DNA of 64,000 nucleotides, from the NCBI GenBank assembly GCA_022393335.1, contig JAJEKB010021555.1, forward strand, positions 330,968 through 394,967, given 5' to 3'. Source of the DNA: Macrotrachela quadricornifera. Lineage: Eukaryota; Rotifera; Eurotatoria; Philodinida; Philodinidae. Below, piece by piece: positions 35,206-45,508 of the stretch. A model generated the notes under the pieces. The model was not told where the DNA came from. It saw only the letters and a program-made list of their open reading frames with translations, and made no database searches. A program made the translations under genes and the position numbers. Position 1 is the first letter of the stretch; each line of letters opens with the position of its first letter.

Positions 35206-38200
35206 TTATTTCGAATCCTTGTCACGAATGAAATATTGAGTTTTGCCGACAAGTCCTTGTATTTTAATCCATGCTTTATAGAGTTCATTTTCTAACGTTG
35301 TTGTAAATGGAATTTTAATATCTATATAATAATAACTGACAAGTTTTTTTGATTTTAAATGACCAATTTCATTTGCTAAATAATTAATTATCTTTGATTT
35401 ACTATGAGCATCTATTTTTTCATTTAAAGCAAATTCTGTAAAAAATTTTAATATTTCATAAGTTTTGATAGCACTTTCATTTTTTAATGATTCTAATAAA
35501 TCATCAATAAATTCATTCGAAGATAAATGTATTAGAGGAATTCCAATAACAGAATATTCTTTAACAACATTTTCATCCAATAATGCATTCATAGCATTAA
35601 TCATTACTTTATGATTGGAATGATCCATTGCTGCAAGTAATATAAAAGCATTGCCTCTCGCTGGAAAATACGGATGATGATTCAACATTTTTTCTAAAAG
35701 TTTAATCATTAGAATTTTATTAAACGTTGGAACATTGGTTATTTTTCGATACAAATAATCTTCTTTCTGTACACATGCAGAAATCAAAGATAATAAACAA
35801 TCAGACATTAACAATGAGAACATGGTATCATGAAAACCTTTGAAGCTTGCCATTTTTTCTATCAACCATTTGATCAAATTTTCCATTACAACAATAGTTA
35901 ATGAAATATTATTTAACATATTTAAAACTGTTTGATTGTAATTATTTGCAGCACAAAAGTTACTACGAGTGATTTGTTTGATTTGATCATAATTATTTTG
36001 CGATAGATCTTCAACTTTAATGGTTAATTCGGAAATTATTTTTGATTCAAGAATTGCAAAATATGTTTCATCGGTCATATTGGTTACTGCAAAGATTTGA
36101 TTAATAATAAATTGTATGATATCTACATCTGGAACTGTAAAATAAATTTTTTCTCTAAAATGATTTGTATCAGTAACCGAAAGTATTCTTGCAAAATCAA
36201 TCCAATTATTTTCTGTAATTTGATTACGTTTTGTTAACTTCATTGTTGAGTGCAATAATTCTTCCATACACGATGGATGTATTGATGATTCTGCTGCTCG
36301 TAGAATTGAATTCCAAGTATGATTATTGGTAAATCCTATCCGACTGAGAAAAAATATTTTTCTTCCATTAGCAAGGTTATTCTCTTGAAAGTTTTTTATA
36401 GTTTCAAATACTTGAGGATCATCCCAATGTAAATCCAAGAAAAAAGTGCTTAAATATGCTTGAACTCTAGGTAGAGAATTCATTGTCGATAAACTTTGAA
36501 GAACTTTCATTAATGTTTTTTCTCCAAGCACTGAAATTCTCTTGTTAGGTTTGCTTGTATCTCGTTCTGGATGTTGAAAAACTCGTTGAGTTCGATATCT
36601 CATTTGATCATTATCGTTTTTTAATAAGTCGAGAAGATGATCAACAGCTAATTCGAAGATATGTCTAGCTTCTGTTAATAAAAGAGCAGCTAATTTCTTA
36701 ATTTGATAAGTAGAATTTTCAGTAAACCATCTTTGAACAGTTGGCAAGACTTCATTCGATGGTTTGATAATATAAGGAAAGAGAATTGAAATAACATCTT
36801 CTTTTCCTTGATGAACTAATTCATCGATAACTATTGCGGCCACTGGTGTTAAAAATAATTCTGTATTTAAACCAATTTTTAAGATCTTTTCAATATTTGA
36901 TTGATTATTGATATCGTGAAAGAGATTGATCCATAACTGATCTATGCTTTCGTTTTTGCCTATTGCTAATTTGATATCATTTAATTGAGCAAATAGTAGA
37001 AATAAAGACTGAAGTTCAGTGTGATTGGAAAGACTATCAAGTTTTGTAGTGGATAATATCCGTCCGTAAGAAGAACGAATGAAATATCGAGATGTTGTTC
37101 TTTCGAGATTTTCTACAATTTGATTCAATTTCATTTCAAGATCACTATAAATGCCGATGAATGATCTTAATTTGATAATTAGTTTTATTTTCTCATTATC
37201 TTCTTTCATAATATTGAGGGTTTCTACAGCAATTGTTAAGTATTTTCTACGAAATTCTCTGGAACCATAAAATGATAATCTTATTGAGGCAATTACACGA
37301 TTGTAAAAATCTTTGATATTATGATAAGTTAATATTAATTCGTCGAGTACTTGCTGGATAAAGCATATCTCTTGTGTATTTTTATAATGAAAAATATGAA
37401 AAATCTTTTCTAAAACTTGAAATTTTAAAACTGCATCGGAAATATTTTTTGTGAATGTAAATGATTCAATCAGAAGTTCTTGACATTTTTCATCATAAAA
37501 CTCAGCTAATTGATATAATGCTCTTGATTTATAATATGGATTATACATGGATTGAATCTTCTTTAGTAAAAATTCTTTGACATTTGTTTCTGCAACTAAT
37601 TCAGGTAGTAGTTGTTCATAGTTTGTCATCATATTTAAACGTTCTGACTGAAATCCAAATTGTAATAGTATAGCTAGTGGAATTAATTCTGAATTTTTAT
37701 TGAAATATCCTTCGTTAATAAAGATATTTAAAATGATTTGAATACCGCTTGCTAGATTTGTATTAAGATTCTCTAGACAATTAAAAAATGCAATTGGTAG
37801 ATCGTCGTCATCATTTAACTTGAAAGTAAATATATCGGTAACCCATGGATATGCTCGCACTGGTCTGTAAATCTGAACAGTATCACTTATTTTTAGAAAT
37901 GATTTGATAATTTGATCACTTTTACTCGATTGGATACATTCGTCTACTATCTCATTAATAGAATATGAAACAGTATCATAAGCACCAGTCAATTTAAAGG
38001 CAATATATTCTGAATACAGATCATACTTATTTTCTACATTATCCATAACTTCTGCTAACATCTTCGTATCAATTGGTAAACCTCCACCCTGGGCTACTAA
38101 AGAGAAATATATTCGACAGTAATCAGTAAATTGAAGATCGTATTGCAATTGACTTGTTTTCATACTATTATAAATTGTAAGTAAATAATTGGCAATATAT

Positions 38201-41200
38201 GAAGAACATCTGGCGATGGGATCTTTTAGGACAAAGATTAATTGTTCGATTCTATTCTTGAAACTCTTTAAAAATATTTGTCCTTCTCGTTTGATAACAT
38301 CTATCAAATCGAAATCTTCCAAAATGATTAAACCCATATACACTTCTGTTTTATCATTAATACTTAATTCTTCATCATTTAATTTTTGTCTTAATTCTTC
38401 AATTAATTTTGTTGTAGATTCTTTTTTAGTCAATAATTCCAAGATTCGACTTGTTAAGAATGATTCTTTGTAGATTTCATTCGCTTTAAATATCGGCATT
38501 TTGGTCCATTGTTCTTTCGGAACTTTGGTATCAAGATATACAGCCATACTATAAGCTGGATCATTTCTATCCCAAACTTCTTGATAATAAAATGTAAATG
38601 GTTTTCTTTGATTGTCACTTAATTGAAGAAATTGAGCGATTTCATAGTAATCTGATATATTTGATGGTATGTTATAATATTTATATCCACCATAAAGAAT
38701 GGTGATTAAACGTAACCAATCACTATTTTGAGTAATATATTTGACCATTTGAGGATTTTGACAGAGGACTTTTTTGAGTTTAAGTTGTGTTAATACTGCT
38801 TCATCGGTAACTTTAGTCGAATAGAATCGTAAGATTGAATCGATAGGCCAATTCCAAGTCGATGAATCATTATGTAAATTTTTTAAGCATATTTCATGAA
38901 ATTTCAGATTGTACCATTTTAATCGATAGAGAATATGTGCACATGGAGCAATATATTCTCTATAATTCATTTTTCTAGTAAACCAACCGGTTATTGTATG
39001 ATTAGATCGTCTTCCTAACTTCAAAAAGTATGCATGAATTAATTCTTGATGTTTTTGTAGTCTTGAAAACCCAGACACATTGTTATAATCTAATAAAAGC
39101 ATATCTGCTAATATTTGTATCAATACAGATTCCAGATGTATCGAAGAAAACGATATATCATCTAAGGAATCGATGATGACAAATGGTACTAAACGTGTAG
39201 AAAATAGCGTATTAACTGATGTCTGCTCATCCGTTAATAATCTCATAAGAACATACTTGAATAATCGATTCTCTTCAGGTAATTTACTTAATATTCCCAA
39301 TGTCATACCAAGAGGAACTCTCCAATTTGGAATATCAATTTTACTTTTGATATTTTCCACAATCATCTCTTTTGGTCGTTCGATTCCATTGAAATAGATA
39401 ATACTTTTCGCTGCAAGATATTCTTGAAAAGTACGATGGATAAATCGAAAACTATCATATCCAAATTCATTTAATACACCTGCTTGATATTTGAATATGT
39501 CCACTAGTTCAAAAATAGAATCATTAATATGAGATAATGGTAGTTGATATTCCCTCAGACATTTTTCGATTATTTCTCTTAAAACATTTTCTGATAATCC
39601 TTCGACTTTACTATGTAGAAATCCGGCAATTTCTTGTAAAATTGACCAGAACATTGTAGTAGTTAATCCGAGATCATCAATAGAAAGATGAACTAATCGT
39701 TCAATCATTTTCTCGATTGCTATTTCATATAAATCAATTCTTTTCTCTGGTAATTTATCATCTAATTGATTGTAAATAGCTGCAATAACACTTGCTAATT
39801 GAGGATTAATTGCTAATCGAAAAATATCTTTATTTTGTGTAATATCATCATACAATTGATCAGTATCATATTTTTTTCTTTTAATCGAAGCCTGGCTAAT
39901 ACATTCCATATATGATCGACAAAATAATTTCAATGCATCATTCGACATATTTTCGATGGTTAATCTTGGAATCGAAAAATTAATATCTTCAAAATAATTG
40001 CCTTCAATTCGACTAGTAATAATAAATCGATTGCCTCGATTAGGAAATTTCGTTCCATGAATTTCCTTCTGTTCATAAATCGAATAAGAAAGTTTGTTAG
40101 TATGTATATCATAATCAATTCCTCGTTCTAGTAAAGCATTGATTTCTTTCATTAAATCCGATCGATCAACATGAGCAGGAACTTCATCTAATCCTTCGAA
40201 AATAATCAATACATTACCTTGTATTAATGACGAAAGTACCAAAGATGAAAGATCTTTTTTTTCATCTAAAGTGAAATATGTTGAATTAAAAGTTGGATTC
40301 TCATAAATAAATTGAAGTAAACTTTTTTTCTGTTCATTTTGTGTTTGTTTCATTTGATCAACATATTTCCAAATTGGAATGAGTATTGGTAGTTTTTCCG
40401 TGCAATCATCAGATAACATATTTTTCTCACATAAACATTGCTTAGCTATATTCATGACTAACCATTTAGATATCGTAGTTTTTCCTGAACCTGGATGACC
40501 TAAGATAATGAAATGTTTGAATTCATTATAAGCTTGTTGAATTTGATATTGTTTGGCTTCTTGAAACTGACTTTTTTCGAGAATATCATGTTTTAACTGA
40601 TTAAATTTATTTTTGATCGTAGTCGATTCCTGTTCAGTAAAGATGTTTCGATTACTTAATAAAATATTTAACCATTGATCCATCACAAAATCTCGATAGA
40701 TCGTTTCAGGATTATAAACATGTTTTTCTATAATTGCTCGATTTAATTTTTCTCGTTCCTGATCAGTTAAAAATGCATAAGATAATGATTTACGTTTAAA
40801 TTCTTCATTCATTTCGATTGATTTCATAGCTTTAGTTGATGGATGTGTTGGATCAAATTTTAATTCGACATAAATACTTTCCAATGGTAGAGTAATATTT
40901 GTATTCGAATATGCGAAGATTGAGACATATCCATATTCTTTAATTACGTAGTGAAGATATTTCTTGCGAATAGTTGCTTTATTATCTGTAAGGGATGAAT
41001 TTTCGCGGATTATTGAAGTAAAAGATTGGAGACTTTTGATAAAGGAAAGTAAATCTTCGAAAGTATTACCATATGGAATTTCTCGAATGTTCTCGAGAAA
41101 TGGTGCATCAGAAATTCGATGAAATGTTTGGTTTCTATTGAATCTGACAAGTTTATATATCGAAGAAACTTTATCATTGTTTTTGTGAAATATCCATTTG

Positions 41201-41784
41201 AGTAAATTAGAAAAACTTGCATCAGACATTCCTACTTCGTATCCAATGAATAACAATGTTTTTTTTTCAACTAAAGCTTGCAATTTTGATCGAGCAAATT
41301 CATTGGCAAGAAGTTGGTCATAGCCGTTATGAGTAAAAATTACACTATCTGACTCTTGGAAATGTCCGTAGAGATGAAGAATATAGTTTTTCAAATTTTC
41401 ATAGGATTCATTCATATGGTTATTATAATATGTATTCCAAGTCAGTGGTTTCTTTCTTAATATGTCTTCGAGAAATGAATCATAATTTGTTGTTAGAATA
41501 GGACAACCTAATTCATCAATTGTTTGAATCAATTCTGTTTTTTTCGCTGTTAGTTTTCCTCTTCTTTCTCCTGACCATAGTGTAAAATGATCAGTTGTGA
41601 ATGAGTCATTATCTATCGATTCTAACTGTTGACATTGCTGAAAACCGTCTTTTAATAATTCTCTCCAATAATCAACTTCTTCTTCCTCACCACTTCTTGT
41701 ATAAAAAGAGATACTTCCACCAATAAATATTACTGCTTGATTAAAAGCAATATCAATTTTGATTTTTTGTATTTCATCAGTCAT
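35206..41784 (-). CDS. SIR2-NACHT STAND-type protein, 2192 aa, intronless
   Basis: One uninterrupted frame from ATG 41784 to TAA 35206. Residues about 1-250 resemble the SIR2_2/SIR2-like NADase fold: GGSIS (22-26, replacing GAGxS), TTNYD (98-102, with candidate catalytic Asn100), LHLYGH (136-141, candidate His141) and LLFIGYEVGMSD (177-188). A linker leads to a NACHT NTPase: P-loop GHPGSGKT (429-436), Walker B VLIIFEGLDE (525-534), sensor RFIITSR (586-592) and the winged-helix signature FRFIHRTFQEYLAA (779-792). Residues about 800-2192 are predicted helical without TPR or LRR consensus visible, the position of the sensor in STAND proteins. By family knowledge, SIR2-NACHT/STAND proteins bind a trigger, oligomerise and deplete NAD+ (bacterial antiphage systems; fungal and invertebrate NLR-like proteins). 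Immune function here is inferred. No partner gene adjoins it. Lack of introns in 6.6 kb fits horizontal acquisition or retroposition. Confidence 0.88.
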   Translation of the reverse strand: MTDEIQKIKIDIAFNQAVIFIGGSISFYTRSGEEEEVDYWRELLKDGFQQCQQLESIDNDSFTTDHFTLWSGERRGKLTAKKTELIQTIDELGCPILTTNYDSFLEDILRKKPLTWNTYYNNHMNESYENLKNYILHLYGHFQESDSVIFTHNGYDQLLANEFARSKLQALVEKKTLLFIGYEVGMSDASFSNLLKWIFHKNNDKVSSIYKLVRFNRNQTFHRISDAPFLENIREIPYGNTFEDLLSFIKSLQSFTSIIRENSSLTDNKATIRKKYLHYVIKEYGYVSIFAYSNTNITLPLESIYVELKFDPTHPSTKAMKSIEMNEEFKRKSLSYAFLTDQEREKLNRAIIEKHVYNPETIYRDFVMDQWLNILLSNRNIFTEQESTTIKNKFNQLKHDILEKSQFQEAKQYQIQQAYNEFKHFIILGHPGSGKTTISKWLVMNIAKQCLCEKNMLSDDCTEKLPILIPIWKYVDQMKQTQNEQKKSLLQFIYENPTFNSTYFTLDEKKDLSSLVLSSLIQGNVLIIFEGLDEVPAHVDRSDLMKEINALLERGIDYDIHTNKLSYSIYEQKEIHGTKFPNRGNRFIITSRIEGNYFEDINFSIPRLTIENMSNDALKLFCRSYMECISQASIKRKKYDTDQLYDDITQNKDIFRLAINPQLASVIAAIYNQLDDKLPEKRIDLYEIAIEKMIERLVHLSIDDLGLTTTMFWSILQEIAGFLHSKVEGLSENVLREIIEKCLREYQLPLSHINDSIFELVDIFKYQAGVLNEFGYDSFRFIHRTFQEYLAAKSIIYFNGIERPKEMIVENIKSKIDIPNWRVPLGMTLGILSKLPEENRLFKYVLMRLLTDEQTSVNTLFSTRLVPFVIIDSLDDISFSSIHLESVLIQILADMLLLDYNNVSGFSRLQKHQELIHAYFLKLGRRSNHTITGWFTRKMNYREYIAPCAHILYRLKWYNLKFHEICLKNLHNDSSTWNWPIDSILRFYSTKVTDEAVLTQLKLKKVLCQNPQMVKYITQNSDWLRLITILYGGYKYYNIPSNISDYYEIAQFLQLSDNQRKPFTFYYQEVWDRNDPAYSMAVYLDTKVPKEQWTKMPIFKANEIYKESFLTSRILELLTKKESTTKLIEELRQKLNDEELSINDKTEVYMGLIILEDFDLIDVIKREGQIFLKSFKNRIEQLIFVLKDPIARCSSYIANYLLTIYNSMKTSQLQYDLQFTDYCRIYFSLVAQGGGLPIDTKMLAEVMDNVENKYDLYSEYIAFKLTGAYDTVSYSINEIVDECIQSSKSDQIIKSFLKISDTVQIYRPVRAYPWVTDIFTFKLNDDDDLPIAFFNCLENLNTNLASGIQIILNIFINEGYFNKNSELIPLAILLQFGFQSERLNMMTNYEQLLPELVAETNVKEFLLKKIQSMYNPYYKSRALYQLAEFYDEKCQELLIESFTFTKNISDAVLKFQVLEKIFHIFHYKNTQEICFIQQVLDELILTYHNIKDFYNRVIASIRLSFYGSREFRRKYLTIAVETLNIMKEDNEKIKLIIKLRSFIGIYSDLEMKLNQIVENLERTTSRYFIRSSYGRILSTTKLDSLSNHTELQSLFLLFAQLNDIKLAIGKNESIDQLWINLFHDINNQSNIEKILKIGLNTELFLTPVAAIVIDELVHQGKEDVISILFPYIIKPSNEVLPTVQRWFTENSTYQIKKLAALLLTEARHIFELAVDHLLDLLKNDNDQMRYRTQRVFQHPERDTSKPNKRISVLGEKTLMKVLQSLSTMNSLPRVQAYLSTFFLDLHWDDPQVFETIKNFQENNLANGRKIFFLSRIGFTNNHTWNSILRAAESSIHPSCMEELLHSTMKLTKRNQITENNWIDFARILSVTDTNHFREKIYFTVPDVDIIQFIINQIFAVTNMTDETYFAILESKIISELTIKVEDLSQNNYDQIKQITRSNFCAANNYNQTVLNMLNNISLTIVVMENLIKWLIEKMASFKGFHDTMFSLLMSDCLLSLISACVQKEDYLYRKITNVPTFNKILMIKLLEKMLNHHPYFPARGNAFILLAAMDHSNHKVMINAMNALLDENVVKEYSVIGIPLIHLSSNEFIDDLLESLKNESAIKTYEILKFFTEFALNEKIDAHSKSKIINYLANEIGHLKSKKLVSYYYIDIKIPFTTTLENELYKAWIKIQGLVGKTQYFIRDKDSK

Positions 41785-42099
41785 TTTTTTGTCATGTTTA
41801 GTTTGCTCAATCTAAAAAGAAAATGAAATATTTCGATAACGTGCCTCCGTTTATTAACTTTGTGTCAGAATGCGGCCTTTATTCGATAAAAAATGAATCA
41901 TAACTGACAACTTTCTTGTTAAAAAGAACGACAACATTTTTCTTCTTCCTCCTTCACCTTTATTGCGAAAGAAATTATTTTTTTCCAACAAAAAAAGCAG
42001 ATAGAGTGCCATGGGACATACAGATACGACATATAAAGTCAGAAAAAAATTGATTAAAATAAGTATATGACAAAAAAAAGCAAAACAACATCTATGTAA

Positions 42100-42350
42100 T
42101 TATTCATCACAACTTGATCTCAATACAACTCTTATCTGATTCCTGTCCATGTCAATAAAAACAAGATCATCTTTTGACTCTCGATTTAAATCAACGACGT
42201 TTAATGAATGAGAACATGAGTCATTAGTGCTTGTATTCATATTGAACGACAATGGATAAAAAAGTCCAATACCGATATTTTGTCCGATGAATACGTTTAA
42301 AATTCCATTACATGTTAAAACAGCTAAATCATCGATCGAGTCATTATTAG
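42100..42350 (-). pseudogene. FG-GAP/VCBS C-terminal fragment, interrupted by a MITE
   Basis: Minus-strand frame ending TAA (42100-42102) encodes DDLAVLTCNG..NVFIGQN and ends VVDLNRESKDDLVFIDMDRN, like FG-GAP repeats with the Ca-loop DLNRESKDD. Just upstream (minus) a MITE begins at about 42349. Beyond its other end (42655-42710) the minus strand reads FDEGNNLSMIVFEAG, which fits as the preceding part. Too short to be a full propeller. Confidence 0.55.
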
Positions 42351-42648
42351 TGGCGGCGCCAGACTACTAGCGCCCCTCTTGTTTTGGGGAGGGGGGGGGG
42401 GGGCAGTGGGAGGTGACGCCACCTATATGCACATCATGTTATGAATAATACACAGTGTCAATAGGGTAGCGGTACCGTCTATTGCTCTTTCTAGAACAAG
42501 GGATAAGCAGGTGTTCTATTTTCACCCCTAGTGACTCTAATAGTCTCATGCATTCTTGAAAATTTGGTGTGTGTATAGGTGGCGCCACCTCCCATTGCCC
42601 CCCCCCCCCCAAACAAGAGGGGCGCTAATAGTTTGGCGCTGCCACTAA
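42349..42648. mobile_element. MITE with GC-rich inverted repeats and G/C homopolymer runs
   Basis: Left end AGTGGCGGCGCCAGACTACT and right end reading the complement of AGTGGCAGCGCCAAACTATT. Arms of about 85 bp include GCGCCCCTCTTGTTT and a run of 13 or more G on the left matched by a similar C run on the right. Non-coding. Target duplication unclear (TA or TTA). A strong GC island in AT-rich surroundings. Confidence 0.75.
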
Positions 42649-42709
42649 ATACCAGCTTCAAATACAATCATTGAAAGGTTATTTCCTTCGTCAAAAATAT
42701 ACTCTAACA

Positions 42710-43960
42710 GAACGCAGAAGTAGTTTATCTGGAGAAAAACTGAATAAGCTATTATTTCTTGAAAAACCTTTTTATCTTGAAACAAATTAATGAAAAAAGT
42801 TGAAGAAAAATCAAGAACAGTCAAGACGAAGACGATTCAATGTCACCATCAACAACAAAAAACCAAAAGGAAAATGATGATAGTGATTATTCTTCAAATG
42901 ACATTAATATACAGACAATGTACTTGCTTGATTTGTAGATTTATAATAGTAATTAAGCTCGGATATTATAATCAGAAAGTTTTTTTTTCTATCTTATAAT
43001 AAATTGAAGGTTCTTTTGAATAAGTCGAACAAATATTCAAAAAATATTACTGCATGCAACAAATGTTTCTTTAATCGGGTCCGAGTCCGGGTAGGATATG
43101 ACGGGCTTTATTGAGGGACAGGTTACGATCTTTGATGAAGGTATAATTTTTCTATAGCACGTACGGAGTAGGTCTTAGTAGATGTAGCATATATGAAATT
43201 TTGGATAAGTTTAAGGTATGGGTAAGAGTAGATTATTTGAGATGATATTTGATTTTTTTCTCTAGAACTATCTAAAAAAAATGACTGGGTATGGGGTCTC
43301 TTGACTCAGATCCACAAAAGTGTGTCGATTTTATAATATATTCAAACTAAACGGTGGTGGGAGTGACTCAGAGTGACTGGAAGCGTATTTTACTTGGACC
43401 TATTGGATACCTATCCTCAATTAACTCTCTCTAATATTTGTTTTAACATTGTTGACTACATTTATGAAGGTTTACAAACAGTAGCGGCATATAAATTGAA
43501 GCCAATATTTATACTCTCGAGTGCTCCAAACGAATATATATATTCTTTGCAAATTTCTTAAGATGTGTGTGTTACAATGAAGTGCGCCGCATATGTTATA
43601 AAGTTCGGTACGAGCGACACATTTTATCTCACTGTGTTTGTATAGGTTGATTGTGTAAGCCAATCTAGTCTCTACATGTCATCGATGAAAGTTAAAATAA
43701 TTTACCTCATTCCACTCGTTCTGCTATCCTTCACTACGACGCGTATCAAATGTTTTTCTTTTCTTTCCCATATTGAGTGAAATCAGTTTTACTGTTAGTA
43801 GAGCAATTTTAGGTGGTCTTCGACAGTTTTCTACTTCAAATAACGTTTGTGGAAGAAAAAGAAAACCCGATTCTCAACTAACTTTCAATTTTTGACACAC
43901 GCACAAAAGCTTCAGTTCCTTGATAATATGTAGGACAGGATAGAGAAGAAAAAAAACTCG
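42710..43960. other. Intergenic, no gene seen
   Basis: Short open frames (42790-42999, 43373-43561) lack domains. Directly upstream of the 2H-phosphoesterase gene; no promoter element recognised. Confidence 0.35.
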
Positions 43961-43963
43961 TGG

Positions 43964-45259
43964 ATGGCGTGCATCGCTAAAAGTAGCAGTCAAATTATTA
44001 CGCAAAAAATTTTCGAATCTTTTAGATTGAAAATAAAATTACATCTTCAGTCAATGCAAAAGAACAACGACACAGTTTCATTGGAAAGAACCAATAATGG
44101 CTTTACTTTTTCTGCGTCGTCACCGATGAAGGCACGGGAGATCTATCTTCCTGAACCATTAGGTACCACACGTGCTGTTGTGGTGGTCTCTTTCATTACC
44201 GATAGTGAGTTTAGAGTAGTGTTCAACTCTGAACCCACACTATCGAGAGGTACAGGAAAGCCAGTGCTTTGTTTCGTGATTGGACAAGATGAAAACAGCA
44301 GAACAGTAGTCCGCGAAGGTAATCCAGGTGTAGTCTTGGCCGAAACGAAAGAAAAACGAGCACTGCTTCCAATTGAGAAGGGAACTCAAATGACTTGTTG
44401 GTTTTCTTTTGATGCAAGTATAAGGATGGCTGCCTTTGGATTAGGCAATCAACCAAGAAGTGACTCGACGCTACTCGTCGTACCCGATTGGCATGGCTGT
44501 TTTGATAAACCGAACTGTCAACTATTTATTGGTCTGGCAAACTGGGAACAACCAGTACAGCTCAATCTCTTCGACTATCAAACATCAGGGTTAGGACTTA
44601 ATAATTTTCCTGACAAGTTTAATGACGACAAAACAATGAAACCCTTCCCTGGAGTGACCTGTATCTGTAGAGTCAATGAGACAAGCCATGGACCCTTTGT
44701 TGCTAGGGCTCTCACACGAGCTCAGGAAATGTTGAAGGAGACAGGATCGATGGTGGGTGGATGTTTTTCCTTCCTACCGCCTGAAAGCTTTCACATGACC
44801 TTAGCAGATCTTGTGACCTCCAAAAACAGGCTGACTGTCTGTCCAGACATCCAAGGCGACATTGGACAAGTGGGAGAAGAGTTGCGACAGCGAAGCAAGG
44901 AGGTGATAGCGATGGCAGCCTCAAATGTATTCTACATGAAGATCGAAGGTGTATCACTCCACAATAGCTTATTAATTCGATTGCGGCCCTATGAAGAAAA
45001 GACAGCTCAAGCCATAACAGCATGGAGAGATCTTATGTACAGACATGTAGGGATTTCTTATTCGAAGAATTATACGTTTCATATTGGTCTGGCTTACCGG
45101 ATACTTCCAATTAATGATTCGAATGCACAAGCACTGCTTGCTGCGATGGAAGAGAAAATTTACAACATGCTTGTTGAGAGTGGACAATTTTCGCTTCTTC
45201 CTGTTAGCACGCCTGAATTATGTACGTTTGCAGATATGTCTGCCTACCACAAAATCTGA
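43964..45259 (+). CDS. DUF1868-like 2H phosphoesterase family protein with N-terminal beta-rich domain
   Basis: An intact 431-codon frame without introns. Residues about 225-430 match the pattern of DUF1868 proteins (2H phosphoesterase fold, relatives of RNA 2',3'-cyclic phosphodiesterase/ligases): PFPGVTCICRV, then FLPPESFHMTLADLV with first motif H277-M-T279, and YTFHIGLAYRI with second motif H373-I-G375. The usual second motif is HxT/S, so Gly375 is a departure that may weaken catalysis. Residues about 40-220 are beta-rich and unrecognised. The annotated ATG is 43964; an internal ATG at codon 31 (44054) is an equally good start because the first 30 residues are basic and not obviously domain. 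No signal peptide; cytosolic location inferred. Substrate unknown. Confidence 0.7.
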   Translation: MACIAKSSSQIITQKIFESFRLKIKLHLQSMQKNNDTVSLERTNNGFTFSASSPMKAREIYLPEPLGTTRAVVVVSFITDSEFRVVFNSEPTLSRGTGKPVLCFVIGQDENSRTVVREGNPGVVLAETKEKRALLPIEKGTQMTCWFSFDASIRMAAFGLGNQPRSDSTLLVVPDWHGCFDKPNCQLFIGLANWEQPVQLNLFDYQTSGLGLNNFPDKFNDDKTMKPFPGVTCICRVNETSHGPFVARALTRAQEMLKETGSMVGGCFSFLPPESFHMTLADLVTSKNRLTVCPDIQGDIGQVGEELRQRSKEVIAMAASNVFYMKIEGVSLHNSLLIRLRPYEEKTAQAITAWRDLMYRHVGISYSKNYTFHIGLAYRILPINDSNAQALLAAMEEKIYNMLVESGQFSLLPVSTPELCTFADMSAYHKI

Positions 45260-45508
45260 ATGTAGTTATATCTATATACTTTCATCATTGACGAAATGTC
45301 ATTAGCTATTTCATGCTAACAATACTTTCGACTAGATATTCTAACAATCATAAAAGAAGAAGCTGATTTTCAATATTCCATCTGGTACATTGCAAACAAG
45401 TAATTAAATCTATATGGAAATAAAGACCTTAAAAGTGCGCATAAATTTTAATTAAGTCGTTATTATTCTGAAAATAAATGTCTAATTAGGAAAAAATCAG
45501 TTCATATC

